DNA from: Gremmenia infestans
Taxonomy: Eukaryota > Ascomycota > Leotiomycetes > Helotiales > Hamatocanthoscyphaceae
Length of the DNA stretch: 64,000 nucleotides
Reading direction: 5' to 3'
Assembly (NCBI GenBank): GCA_032629725.1
Contig: JAFEVB010000001.1
Location: 62,001-126,000, forward strand
Part shown: positions 10,832 to 22,429 of the stretch, one piece after another
How positions within the stretch are numbered: the stretch's first letter is position 1
Layout: each line of letters starts with the position of its first letter
Notes under the pieces: generated by a model
What the model was told of the DNA's origin: nothing
Database searches by the model: none
The model's input: only the letters and a program-made list of their open reading frames with translations
Made by a program: the position numbers and the translations under genes

Positions 10832-12271
10832 TATGTATTTATTAGAGGATGCATATGCATCAAAAGGCGGACTTGAAAGGGTTAGCATTTATTAGCCAAA
10901 TAAGAAGGCATTTTATCTAAATTATATAAATACTCTTTCCATCTAAGAAAGAATCTATGATGGGATTTATATAAGTCATTGACGCCTATTAGTCACTATT
11001 TGAAGGTTATATTATAACAACATTCCTTGTTAACTGTATAATCACTCCAAGGGTTCACGTTCACCCGACTAGTAGGCCGAAGCTCTTCGTCCGTCTATTT
11101 CCAAATCATAACATCTCTCAGTTTTGTGACGTAGACAAAGTCTAGACTAGGACGGAGTTCTCATATTCCTAGGCCCTGTCTTTGTATCCGATTATACCCC
11201 GCACTGGGGTTTGCTTTAGGGCCCCAAACTAACCTATGAATGAAGCTGGTGAAGGTCAATGCAAACCTTGCTAAAAGTACACTAATGCACCATAGCTCGT
11301 GGAATTCCCAAGCCCGTGGTATGTGAGGCAACGTGGGGTACCCGTAATGCGTGCGCTGAGATTACAAGTAGTGTGTATGTCAACGAGCTTCACTCCAGTC
11401 TTCATCATAATTCGCCCGAAAAAATGCGGTCGCTGAGTAGGGAAACCTTGGCAGGCATCTATATTGTACAATTTAAGCAATGATCGACCCGAGTTTGACG
11501 CGAAGACGGACAGCATTTAGGGTTTTATGCAACTAGACATGCTGAGGTACCCATGAATAACATCTTGTTCTTTAGCCATGGCTCAAGATAGGCCGAGCGC
11601 ATTCCTCACAGGTCAATCCCATCTTTGCGAACTAGACATTCATCCCACCTTTGCAAACCCCAGAGACAAATCCTGTCTCCATGCGGGGAACCCCACTGGC
11701 CTCCCCACAGCTGTCCGGAGTATAATGAACAAGCTCTGATAAATGCGAGAACGGTTTGTCTTGCGAATCAGGTTGGCGGTGACTCCATATAACGCTGAAT
11801 ACTATTCCTTTCCATATTTAATAATTAGAACTAGGTATTAAGAAGTGTTTCTTGGCCACCCTACATCTATCAAGGCCAGTTCTAGAAAACTTTTCATATG
11901 TATGATTATTAGCACTATGATTTATACCAGCAAGGTCATGTAAAGTCCGATGTCTTCCCGAAAACAGGGATAAAATGCAAAAATATGCCGAAAATAGAAC
12001 TCGTTTCTTTTTTGAAGTCTTTCGCGGTCTGAGGCTAACTCCGACTCTACTACTTTGTAATGAACAAATTGCGGAGATATGAGATTAGATGGAATACTGG
12101 GGTCCCCAATATTGGTGCCCCAGGTCCTACTAGTGGATGGTCTAGGCCCAGCAAATGTAGTATATCACAGCGGTCCCCCATGTCAAGTTTGCCCTACATT
12201 CTGGTCCTACCTAAACATCTACTATCAGACCTTCCTTCGTTCTTGAATATATCTTATACACCCTTTACATA
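10832..12271. other. Intergenic region between SDR and permease genes
   Basis: No gene is supported. The first 200 bases after the SDR are very AT-rich. The 11,600-12,230 part carries GC-richer stretches with CGG/CCG and CCCCRC-like words that could be regulator sites ahead of the permease, but no motif stands out enough to name. Confidence 0.35.
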
Positions 12272-14126
12272 ATGGGGAAAGTGTATAATTGGGTATGTGC
12301 TGGCATTGCTGGCTCGGGTAGTATGCTCTACGGCTACGATTCTGCCATCATTGCTTCTACGTAAGTCGAATATGAATCCCGTACACGTTATGCTTTTGAA
12401 ATGAAGACTGAATACTGATAATCATTTCAGTTTTGGCCAGGAAGGCTTCATCTCTTATTTCAAGCCAAGTGCAACAGTCATTGGGTATGTTATCTCCCCC
12501 CAACTTCAAGCTTTCAGGTGTATTGACTTATTTGATTAGTGCAATCGTCTCTAGCTACTATGGAGGTGTTATGCTTGGCCTAGTCTTTGTCAGTCTCCTC
12601 GCCGACAGATTCGGTCGAAAGAGAACTATTCAATTCGGTGGCTGCGTTGGCCTCGTCGGTGCAATCTTACAAGCGGCCTCTACGAACATAGCTACCTTTT
12701 TTGTCGGCCGCGTTATTGGTGGTATGGCTGCCGGGATCATGTTGACTACCGTCAATGTCTATCAATCCGAGATTGCACCACCATCAATGCGTGGTACCAT
12801 GGTCTCCTTCCAGATTGTCACTTTGACTTCCGCAGGTGGCCTTGCGTCCTGGGTTGGATACGCGAGCAATTATTCCAGCAATCTTGCCTTTTCATGGTAA
12901 AGTAGATTAAACAAAGATTATGCGACATAAACTAATTTCTATAGGCGCTTTCCAATTAGTCTCCAATGTTTGCCAGCTCTCGGACTTATTTTGGGTTGCT
13001 TCTACATTCCATTTTCGCCGCGTTGGTGTAAGTATCCCACCACCCGAACTTGCTAATGGGACGCTGTAATAACACATTGTTAGTAATCTCTAAAGGAAGA
13101 CACGAAGAAGCACGAGTCGTTCTGCAGCGTCTTCATGATGATCATGAGGATTCTCTATTCTGGGAGAAGGAGTATCTTCAGATCTCAGCACAAGCTGCCG
13201 CGGAAGCTGAGGAGAAGAAAACAGCTTCATGGACTCACATGCTCACCAACAAAAGTGAACTACATCGCGTCGTAATTGCCGTAATTGCCTTGACTTGTGT
13301 TCAGACAAATGGCGCTCAAACTATTCAAGCTTATCAGGTGAGATGTGCCATATTTGATCATTCATTACTATCCTAACACTCGTCAATAGTCGACACTATA
13401 TGCTGGCCTTGGGTTTACACTGCGAAACACCTTATTGATGGCCGGTATATTTCAAATCTGCCTAGTAATTGGTGGAATTGGGAACCTGCTCCTCATCGAT
13501 CGCGTTGGCAGACGCATCCTTTTCCTTTCCGGACTTATCACCCTCTCGGTCTGTCTCGGATTGTTTGCTGGGTTTTCAGCAAAGTTTGGAGAGACTGGCA
13601 GTAGTAGTAAGAAATCCAAGTCCGTTCTGTTATTAGGAATACCCCTAACACTCAGAATGCAGGCTGGGGAAAAGCTGGCGTCGCAATGGTTATGATATTC
13701 ATCTTCTTTTTCGGTCTAACCTTCAATGCGTCCCCATACGCGTACGCAGCTGAGGTTCTTCCTACCAAAATACGCGCCAACGGAATGTCCATCGCTCTGT
13801 TTGTTGCTAATGGGTTGACTGTGATGTTCAGCCAGACGGCGCCGCTAGCACTGGAAGCCATTACATGGAGGTTCAGCTTTATATTCGTGGGATGCAATCT
13901 TTTTTTCTTCCCAATTGTCTACTTCTTTTTCCCGGAGGTATGTTTATATCCCGTTGCACCTCTTTTTTATATTGCAATAACTAATATATTCCAGACCAAG
14001 GGTTTGACCCTCGAGGAAGTCAACGGCGTCTTCGGCGACAAAATTGAAATGGAAATGAACGAAATCTCGGATACAAGTGCCGAGAAGGAAAATATTACAG
14101 TAAAACATGTGGATTATGCAGTGTAA
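12272..14126 (+). CDS. Sugar-porter family MFS permease
   Basis: Eight exons (12272-12360, 12431-12484, 12540-12896, 12945-13027, 13084-13337, 13390-13606, 13663-13937, 13995-14126) give 486 residues, close to the 500-550 of fungal hexose permeases. Sugar-porter signatures appear in order: GYDSAIIAS in the first helix region, LADRFGRKRT in the 2-3 loop, VGRVIGGMAAGIM, FSPRWLISKGRHEEA before the central loop, a second DRVGRR and the terminal PETKGLTLEEVNGVFGD. It should be a plasma-membrane transporter for a sugar or related polyol/acid, driven by proton symport if it behaves like the family. A 55-bp intron at 12485-12539 is inferred, because without it the frame is not continuous. It lies between the SDR and the convergent KstD-like gene. 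Confidence 0.88.
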
Positions 14127-14584
14127 TGGCTTACCATCGTAAATCTTCCACTGTCTGGATTCTTAGCAGGTGTCTGCGTATATTCTCAGACTTCTAGCAT
14201 AGCCATACAATGCTCTCCATAAACAGAAATAATATTAGCTCACGATTCGACCGAGGTCCTGCTTATGCTAGTCTATGCAATGCATTATTATCAATCTCCC
14301 CTTTCTAATATTAGCAACATGATATATATACGTGACTTTATAATGTTAACTCTTGCTAGCTTGCTAGAAGATTACACATAATTTAGAGCCTCCAACTTCC
14401 CTCTGCGAATACTAACGCAAGATCAACACACATTATCTAGCGAATAATTCTTTACTTTAAAGAATCAAGTAAATCATACTTGGTAGCTACTACCTTGGTA
14501 AAATGATAACCCTCAAAAATTGCACATATACAAGTCAGAAACTCCACGGATTAGCCCACTACGTTTTATTCTACAATCGCACAT
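14127..14584. other. Convergent 3' intergenic region
   Basis: The permease and the FAD dehydrogenase end towards each other here. The sequence is AT-rich with TAG/CTA-rich words and no visible gene. It probably holds both 3' UTRs. Confidence 0.45.
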
Positions 14585-16426
14585 CTAGTTATTTACAATA
14601 TAATTTCCTGCTCGGTAGCCAAACGTCATGCTTGGCCCAATACTAGAACCTCCCCCCGGATACGCACCTCGCATCACAGAATTCTGGTCGCATCCTACTG
14701 CAAACAAGCCAGACACAGGCTTTCCATCCTTATCGACAACTCTTGCATCTCTGTCGGTCTTCAAGCCAAACGTTATGCTCACATTGCCAGGATATAGGGG
14801 TAGCGCATAGAAGGGGCCATCGGAACACCGGCCAAGGTTTGGATTGGGGGTCACCGATGCGTCGCCATAGAAATTGTCGTATATGTTCTCACCGCGGTGG
14901 AAGTCTGCATCAATCCCCGTTTCCGCGTTCTGATTACACGTCTTCACTGTCTCCTTTAGCGTCTCTGCGTCTACTCCGATCTTCTCAGCTAGGGCGGCGA
15001 TTGTGGGTGCTTCGACGAGATAGCCTTGTTGGAGCAGACGGAAGATTGGATACGGTGCTGGGAGAGCCATTCCCATCCCATATTTCCGAAGAAACTTCCG
15101 GTCAGCAATGAAATAAGCCTTGCTGATCTTTTTCCGGTGCATTGTACCAACGAATTCCTGATATGGTTCTGATTCGTTTGCGAAGCGCCGGCCATCTTCT
15201 CCCACGATGATCGAGCCTGGTTTCGATCTGTCCAGAGCAAAATGAGGATAGCGGCGAACTGGACCGTTTTTCACTTTCAGTAAAGAAATAGGCGCAAATA
15301 TAGCATTGTCAGGGTTTGGTTCCGCAAGCACACCACCACTCTGGATAGCCATTCTCTTGCCATCGCCGACGTTCCCTCTTGGTTGAGCGCACCAGTCATG
15401 AGGGACATATTTCTTTGCATCCTCGGATCTCCCAAATCCACCACTTGCAAGAATCACGCCCCGGTTGGCTCCAATGGTAATCTCCTGGCCGTCTCTCGAT
15501 ACTACAAGGCCAATCACGCGGTTTCCTTCAGTGATGGTGCGGATGGCAGGCGTGTTCTTCCACATTGTAACGTTCTCCTGGAGACAGGAATAGACCAGGC
15601 GGCCAACGAGAGCATTGCCATTTGCTAAATACGCTCCTTTCCCATAAACGACCAAATCGAGTGCATAGCGAGCAACTCTTCCAGCAGAAAATGCAAGGTT
15701 TCCAATACTGCTAAACGGACTTGATAGCCTACCTAAATCTCCAGCATCTGCCTGCATTGTTCCAAATGCCGAGTAACCTTGAATTGGATATCGAATATCT
15801 TTGACCCGTTTGCCTAGTCGTCTACCATTAAATTCCTCTGTAAGAATCGTGCGTCCAACCGCGGCGCCTTCCTTGGTAATGTGGTAATCTGGCAGTGGTA
15901 CGGGTTTGAACTTGACTGTGGTGTTTTTCTCCATCCAATCCACCATCTGAGGTCCACTCTCAAGAAACGCGTTTATCGATACCGGGTCATATAAATCGCC
16001 GAGAACCTTTCGTAGATATAATTCTCCCTTTTCTCTCGAGTCCTGCACCTTCAAAGCGGGTTGGTGTTTGTTATTTGGGATCCAGGCTCCGCCTCCAGAG
16101 TAAGCTGTGGTGCCTCCAAAATAGCCCGTCTTCTCGACGACGAGAACCTTGAATCCTTTCTTAGCAATGACAGCTGCTGCTGTGAGGCCCGAGCAGCCTG
16201 AGCCAACAATTACAGCATCGTAGCTTTCTTGAAAGGACACCGGCTGAGCTAATGTCAGCGTTGCTGTAATAATATTAGCTTCCAAGAGCTCCCTCACCTT
16301 TGCTTTTTGTGTGGCCAAGCTGCGAAGGCCAGAAAAACAGAAATCTTTGGCATGCCGAACATTATGTCTGCGATACAGCAATGTACATTCTTTTATTTGG
16401 CTTCTGAATACCACTCGTCGCGACAT
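14585..16426 (-). CDS. FAD-dependent 3-ketosteroid-dehydrogenase-like oxidoreductase
   Basis: A single frame of 613 residues starts at an ATG. The FAD-binding GxGxxG is GSGCSG at residues 75-80, followed by KVLVVEKTGYFGGTTAYSGGGAWIPNN, a hallmark of the fumarate reductase/3-oxosteroid 1-dehydrogenase family. The C-terminal FAD contact region is SGLFAVGCDQNSVMRGAYPGGGSSIGPSMTFGY. The first 65 residues are an Arg/Ser-rich extension absent from bacterial KstD proteins. It could be an organelle-targeting peptide or a mis-chosen start; no closer methionine precedes the FAD motif. The expected chemistry is dehydrogenation next to a carbonyl. The steroid substrate of the bacterial relatives is not established for fungal homologues. 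It is convergent with the sugar-type permease, and the SDR lies beyond that. Confidence 0.85.
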   Translation of the reverse strand: MSRRVVFRSQIKECTLLYRRHNVRHAKDFCFSGLRSLATQKAKVRELLEANIITATLTLAQPVSFQESYDAVIVGSGCSGLTAAAVIAKKGFKVLVVEKTGYFGGTTAYSGGGAWIPNNKHQPALKVQDSREKGELYLRKVLGDLYDPVSINAFLESGPQMVDWMEKNTTVKFKPVPLPDYHITKEGAAVGRTILTEEFNGRRLGKRVKDIRYPIQGYSAFGTMQADAGDLGRLSSPFSSIGNLAFSAGRVARYALDLVVYGKGAYLANGNALVGRLVYSCLQENVTMWKNTPAIRTITEGNRVIGLVVSRDGQEITIGANRGVILASGGFGRSEDAKKYVPHDWCAQPRGNVGDGKRMAIQSGGVLAEPNPDNAIFAPISLLKVKNGPVRRYPHFALDRSKPGSIIVGEDGRRFANESEPYQEFVGTMHRKKISKAYFIADRKFLRKYGMGMALPAPYPIFRLLQQGYLVEAPTIAALAEKIGVDAETLKETVKTCNQNAETGIDADFHRGENIYDNFYGDASVTPNPNLGRCSDGPFYALPLYPGNVSITFGLKTDRDARVVDKDGKPVSGLFAVGCDQNSVMRGAYPGGGSSIGPSMTFGYRAGNYIVNN

Positions 16427-17044
16427 ATTTGTTATGAAGAGCTCGGAGGACTTTTGAATCCAAGCCTTCGGTTCAGCATGAGGTAGAAGTATGCACTACT
16501 TTACTCAAAAGTAAAAAATAACAGACTTTGAATTATTTGGCTATTAAATCGGATAATCCGTTAAATCCGTGAGACAAACTAGAGATAAAATGGACTAACA
16601 CGCGGGGGAAGAGTTCGCAGTCTTTCAAAGAGAGTAAGTCTGTGGGGTACGGAACGGAGTACGTTGATTATTGCCGAGAACGAAATCCACCGAAGTTGTA
16701 CCCCGGAAACGTACCGACGTCGAATCCGGGGTTTAAAGACAACCCCGGCGGAGACGGGATCATCATGAATGGGGGCAACGAAGCCCGGGACGTGCACTCT
16801 TTCACCACGTACAAGTATTTCCATTAGGGCCGTAGCAGGAAGTCCTCACTGCTCGGTAGTGCCTACGGAAACATTGTCAACTTCTATCGATATGGCCAGC
16901 TACCATAGAATTGCACGGTCAACCACTGCCACTGATGGAAACAGCATAATATGCAGCCCATCTCCAGATCCATTGAAAGGTGCAGTCCCAACATACAGTG
17001 TTAAAAGAGGTTTATAGGTTATGATATTTGTATTCTAGTCAAAA
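16427..17044. other. Intergenic region, no gene seen
   Basis: It lies between the start of the FAD dehydrogenase (reading left) and the 3' end of the ankyrin gene. It holds short CGG/CCGG-rich words and one GTACGGAACGGAGTACG motif (16647-16663) related to the TACNNNGTA words seen elsewhere. No coding sequence can be supported. Confidence 0.4.
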
Positions 17045-18531
17045 TCAACCTGCCTTTGGATTCACCCATACTTTCACCTCATGTACAGCTTTAGAAAGAC
17101 TTCCCCAAATACCCTCTAAAATCTTCCACATCTGTCTTGGCAAGTACAAGGCCAACCATCCCACTCCGTATCCCGTGTACCAGATGAGCTCTCCAATGCC
17201 ACCCAGAAACACCTGCATTATCTTATAGGAGCCTTTCCCAAACGCCGCAATCCAAGACCATGCCAGACGGGGAAATGCCACGAGTATGGCTTCCGAAACA
17301 TCACAGATACCATTCCAGACATCTCTCAAGGTTATTTTTTGGAAGAAAGTGACTACTGCTTCAACAAGCGTCGACAGCAGAGAAGCAACCCTCAAAACTG
17401 CCCTCCCAACCAATTCGGACGTCGAAATAACAGCTTTCAAAATCCAGTCCCCCAAAAGACAAATCGCTTTTGGCAACCTCACCGTCAAGAATCTCAGCAG
17501 CCCCAGCCCAGCCTTGATAAGCCATTTTGGTAATGTCTTGGTACCAAACTGCCAACAGCCCTTGAAAACCCTAGCAACCCTCCCCGACATCTTCAACGCC
17601 TGTTTCTTACACCACGGCCCGAAGCTTTTCCTATGCTCCCAACACCAAGCACAGCGTCCCCCCAAGGCAACCACCAAGTATTTAGGAATGCTCCACAAGA
17701 TAATCCTCGGAATATCCCACAACAACGCCCTCACAACCGTCCAAATCTTCCTCCCGGCTCTCTTGATCCGTTTCAGCTCATCTCGATTCCTGTGTTTCCA
17801 TCGCAAGAACCCCCCGCCCCGCCGCGCTGGCAGGAAGTCCACCACGTCACGATGACCGTTTTGTGCTGCCAGTCGAAGAGCAATCTGGCCATCTGAAGCT
17901 ACTAGTGCATCGTCGCAGTGATATTCATCCACTAGGATCTTCACAATCACTAGATTTCCCATGCTAGCAGCGAGTTGCAAAGGTGTTCGGAGAGTTCTGC
18001 CCTCGCCGTATAGTATCTTGACCGATATATCAGTTGATATTCCCAGAAACGCAAGGGGGGAAAAGGTACCACGCTACCGAAAACATCTACATCCGCCCCT
18101 AAATCAAGCAAAGTCCTCACCACTGCCGCCTTTCCGTTGTACACAGCCTTTAGTAGCGGTATCTGTTGGTACAATCGAGTATCACGTGTAGAATTGGCGG
18201 TCACGAAATCGTGTTCAATCAAGAACCTGATTACGTCGATTTGTTCGTGGTCGATGGCTGAAATGAACTCATTTACTATCACCCAGGTCTCTGTGTCATC
18301 CCATGGACTTTTTGTAGAAGGAACGTGCTCGATATATTGTTGCCAGATTTCTATATCATGAGCTCGATCTCGATGAGTGTTTGCTAGTGTATTGCGAAGG
18401 TGAAGAAAACGGTTTGATCCAGTATGCTCTTCTTCACTACAAATGGGCAGTGAGTCTGTGGTGGACTGCTGTGAGTTTGAAGCTGCTTCGTAGCCTGGAG
18501 GTATAGGCTCATCCGCCATTTTGGTTGCCAT
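17045..18531 (-). CDS. Ankyrin-repeat protein with a long Trp-rich C-terminal tail
   Basis: Two exons (18531-18070 and 18016-17045) give 477 residues. The intron uses a GTACCT donor and a TCAAG acceptor and restores the ankyrin motif GRTLRTPLQLAASMGN across the join. The N-terminal third is polar (PPGYEAASNSQQS); residues of about 85-225 hold ankyrin-like repeats (VIRFLIEHDFV, VVRTLLDLGADV, RLAAQNGHRDVVDFL). A RRGGGFLRWKHR basic hinge follows. The last 230 residues are rich in Trp, Leu, Lys and Gly (LPKWLIKAGLGLLRFL, LPRQMWKILEGIWGSL) and look amphipathic or membrane-associating. Proteins with this arrangement occur widely in Pezizomycotina without known function. The upstream in-frame GTG at 18546 is not a likely start; ATG at 18519 is an alternative. 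Confidence 0.75.
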
Positions 18532-20001
18532 CGCAAACTGCGTCACCGTAGATTCTGGCTAGATTGGATGACGCCGGAGCAATTGAAGAAAGGGAGTGAA
18601 GAGCCAAATACGCCGTAGAGTATTTCAAGGGGTTTTCCAACGTATTGTATGAATGCAATAGGGCTTGTTACGGCTGTTGCCTAATCCGGTCGAGCTCAGC
18701 CTTGCATGCCAACACACAACCATCAACGAATCACGTATCAAGCTCTCACCGAGCCTCCCACCGAGCAGCACCCGTCCTGATTCCTCAATTCGAAGTAGGC
18801 GGGAGATAGTCCTAGACAATGTCCAACTTTGCATGGCTCGGCAGGTTGGCAAAAGTCTCATTTGCTGAAAGTTGCAAGACCAGTGCAGCCAGCTGTTCAC
18901 AACTTCGTCATCAGCTCTGGAAATCTATCCAGCACTTCCTTCGCCCCTTCGCTGTCCTCCCAGACAATCAAAGTTTACTCCGCCAGGCTCCCTACTGCCG
19001 CGGCATAAACCTCACATCATCCATCCCGGGTCAAGACCTCGGAGTCAGTATTCCCTACCTGGCATAGCAGACTTGCAAGCTGGAACAATCCCCTACTACA
19101 CCCAAGAAAAATATTTCAAAAGCACCTGATCTGTCTTCCAATCTAATGTTGAGATATCAGAGGTTATGAATACTCTTCTGAGAAGCAAACTCACCGAACG
19201 CCAAAAATATCCTCGAGCTCCATGAACATAGGCACAATTCTGGCCCAAGCTTTGAGCAGCGTCCGCCCGTGCTTGAATCCCGCCATACATTTACGGCATT
19301 GCTTTCTCATTAAAGAAGGCAACTTCAAGATTTCCAAATCGAAAATACTAAGCTCGTTCGACGTTTATATTGCACTTGCAGTAGAGTCATTTTCCGCAAA
19401 AAAAGAAAAAAGAAAAAACAAAACAAACGACGCTTGGTCCGACTAGACACGTTGCAATTGAAGGAAAAGATGAACGCGATTTTCTTTCTTAAGCGCCACT
19501 TGGACGAGGCTCAGGTAAAGCACGAAGTAGAATCTAGGATATATATGATCGAAAAAAGCCCCCTTTTCTTTTGTGAAGAAAGGTAACGTGGTAAGGTAAA
19601 AGGACTGACTGTGCAGCTTTGTATTCACGGCAGGTCTGTAAGAAACGAACTTGAACTTCCACAGCTAGAAACTGCTCCTATGTATAATCTTCCAGACAGA
19701 AGGGTATCAATCCGAATGGATCAACCCGGCGCTAGGCTGGAATCCTAGTCCGGTCACATTTTTGATGAGAGAGACATTGGCATATCAGCGTCTGGACCGT
19801 CATGGCGTGTCGGGGTCGGTATCGAGACATTGGTAATCCAAGAGTGCAGTTCCACCAAGCCATTTGGGCTGCTCCCGGACTATTCTCTTCCGCAGGAGCA
19901 GAGGCGTCTTCTCCTCATACTCGACAGTTCCGGTTGCATCGTTCCGAACATCCGAGACTCATTCATAGTTGCGCAGATGGATTTTGATCTAGCAGCTCAC
20001 C
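18532..20001. other. Intergenic region, no gene seen
   Basis: The open frames here are short and mutually overlapping, with no motifs or splice-consistent joins. There is an A-rich run (aaaaaaagaaaaaagaaaaaac, about 19,398-19,420). It presumably includes the promoter of the minus-strand ankyrin gene on its left and the 3' UTR of the second permease on its right. Confidence 0.4.
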
Positions 20002-21590
20002 TCACGCAGCACTCTGCGAAATCCTACTTATAACCCTCGAAATCTTCTTCTCATTAAACGCCTGCTCAATCTCACCCAAATCCCTCCCCCTCGTCTCCGG
20101 CATCCAAATCGCACAAACGACAACCGTGCACAACGTACAGCCCCCCCAGAGAAAATACGCCGCATAACTGCTTTTCGCCAGCAGAATCGGCGTCGTGAGC
20201 GCGACGAGGAAGTTGGTGATCCAGTTACTGCCGTGCGCTAGACTCGTAGCGGACGCGCGCGTGCGCTGGGGCTGGATCTCCGCGGCGTACACTTTGACGG
20301 CTACGGCCCAGCTGATGGAGAATATGACGGCGAAGATGTAGATGCATACGATGACAACCCAGCGGCCGGCACCGGCGTGCGAGTGTACCGACGAGGACGC
20401 GTATAGGGAGCCGATGATGAACATACAGATCGTCAGGCCCAGGCCGCCGAATATGATGGATGTGCGGCGGCCCCAGCGGTCGGAAAAGATGAGGCCGGGG
20501 ATCGTTGCTGTGAAGATGAGGATTGCTGATACGCCGGAGGCGAGGAAGGATGCTTGGGATGAAGCGAGACCTGCTTGTTGGAAGAGGAGAGGTGCGTACT
20601 TTTTGTCTGTTAGCTATATTCCTCCATTGTCTATCGTCTACTCACATATAGCACACCATCAATACCACTTAATTGCTGCATACCCATCAAAAACACAGCC
20701 AAGAACGTTCGCTTCCGTACATCTTTTTTGAACACATCGGCAAAGCTATGTTTATGTTTGACGAGAGATTCCGTACTCTGGAAAGGGGTCACGAGGGGAG
20801 TCGGGTTGTCCTCAACTTTCTCCCGATCGGCGAGGTCGACACCTAGATGTTCCCACATGGCAAGTGCCTCTTCGTGACGGCCGTGCAGTGTGAGCCAGCG
20901 CGGAGAAGCGACAAGCCATATGAAGCTCACAGCAGAGAAAACGAACGACAGGCAAGCCAAGATGAGAAAAGGTGCCCTCCATGCAAAAGAAGAGTCGACA
21001 TTGTTGCTTCCATAGCAAGTGAAGAAACCTGTCATGACGCCGAAGGTGATGAAGAGTTGGGGGGCTGATGTCAGGGGCCCTCTTTGGGATGGCGGGGAAA
21101 TTTCACATATATACCTGATATTCTTGTTAGATGTGCTCTCCATTAGATAAACAATGTTCAGCTTACACGACCAGAGTCCCAAGATACAACCCCTCTCCAA
21201 GTCCCTCAACAACTCGCCCTACAACAAACATGGAGAGGTGAACAGCACCACACTCGAGCGCTGCTCCGAGGCCAAAGACAAAAGCGCCTATGGAGATAGC
21301 GATGGGACGTCCCAGGACATCAGCTACTTTGCCGGCGAAGAACGACGAGAGAGCGGCGGGGATCAAGATTGCTGAGACGATGAGGCCATGGATTGTAGGT
21401 GAGTGAGTTCCAAATTGCAATGTAAACTCTTTCATGACGGTGACGGGTCCAATGATACCTGTATCCATGCTGTAATTCTGTCAGTGAGAACTCATCCACT
21501 TGAAGAGTGTGCATACCCAAAAAGGAAACCTCCAAAGGAGCATAATATACTGGCCAGGACATATCTAGGTGGCAACCGCAAAGTGATCAT
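20002..21590 (-). CDS. Sugar-porter family MFS permease (second in the window)
   Basis: Four exons (21590-21517, 21469-21167, 21114-20646, 20598-20002) give 480 residues. Family motifs in order are FGGFLFGMDTG in helix 1, GKVADVLGRP in loop 2-3, VVGRVVEGLGEGLYLGTLVVYICEISPPSQRG, ASPRWLTLHGRHEEALAMWE, MQQLSGIDGVLYYAPLLFQQAG in helix 7, SDRWGRR and the terminal MPETRGRDLGEIEQAF. All three introns have GT-AG ends and restore signature motifs. It is a plasma-membrane transporter, probably for a hexose or polyol. It differs clearly from the permease at 12.3-14.1 kb, so this is not a recent local duplication. The C-terminus after the ETRG motif is short (about 30 residues). Confidence 0.88.
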
Positions 21591-22429
21591 TTTGATTCCT
21601 GCTTATATTTTCAAATTGAAAGTATTTCTTCCAATATAATAATTTCGACCGGAAATCTTTTTATCTATCTGTTGAGGCCGCGAGAGGAAGAGTGGGACGT
21701 ATCTCTAGCTGCAGGTATCGCGATAAGCTCCCGCTGAAAACTCTATCATGTATCACTGAATGGGGCCCCGGGAAGACCCCGGACCTCTGATCTGTTCGCA
21801 CCTACATAATGCATGAGGGTGAGTGTTGGCCGTGGTGACTTACATAAGCATTGACAGAGTCGGCTATCCTTCACTCCCTTCGGTGAAAAAGGAAGGATAG
21901 CCGACTATCAGTGATAATGGCACCAATGCAGTTTCAATGCAATAATGCCACTTGCCCATCGTGCGAAGCTGCAAATATTACATTTACTGATACTTTAATA
22001 TTCATCCGAAGTTATGTACGGGTTAAAAAGCGAATATGCTTGCATAATCAGTCATCTAGACGGGATACCTTCTCAAATGGAAAGGCGAGGATGAAAGATG
22101 TCGAGATATCATGCTTGGCATAGGACTTAAGAGAAGCTGCCGTGAACGACGGGCGCAGCGGTGAGATAAAAGATCCAACAAGAACGCTTGCACAACTGCA
22201 TATAACGGATGCATTGAGCTGACGTGATATTATTTCCACTTACATAAGAATTGAGAGAAAATGCTGCCGTAATAAGCAGGACTCGAGGAGGTAGGGCCTA
22301 GGACAAAACACACCTACCCGAATGCAAACGGCGGATGACTTTGAGGAAGAACGACTGCTCAGCGTAAGACAGTGATAGACACTTGTCGAAGACTGCAAGG
22401 GTAAGAAGATAGAGTTGTATTCTGCATCG
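21591..22429. other. Intergenic region with a strong hairpin
   Basis: No gene is seen. It includes the upstream region of the second permease, a CCCCGGG-rich palindromic patch near 21,765 and the hairpin listed separately. Confidence 0.4.
21859..21905. repeat. Short perfect inverted repeat (13-bp arms)
   Basis: The arms gtcggctatcctt (21859-21871) and aaggatagccgac (21893-21905) are exact reverse complements, separated by 21 nt. It lies about 270 bp upstream of the permease start. It could be a mobile-element remnant or a regulatory palindrome; nothing in the sequence decides. Confidence 0.7.
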
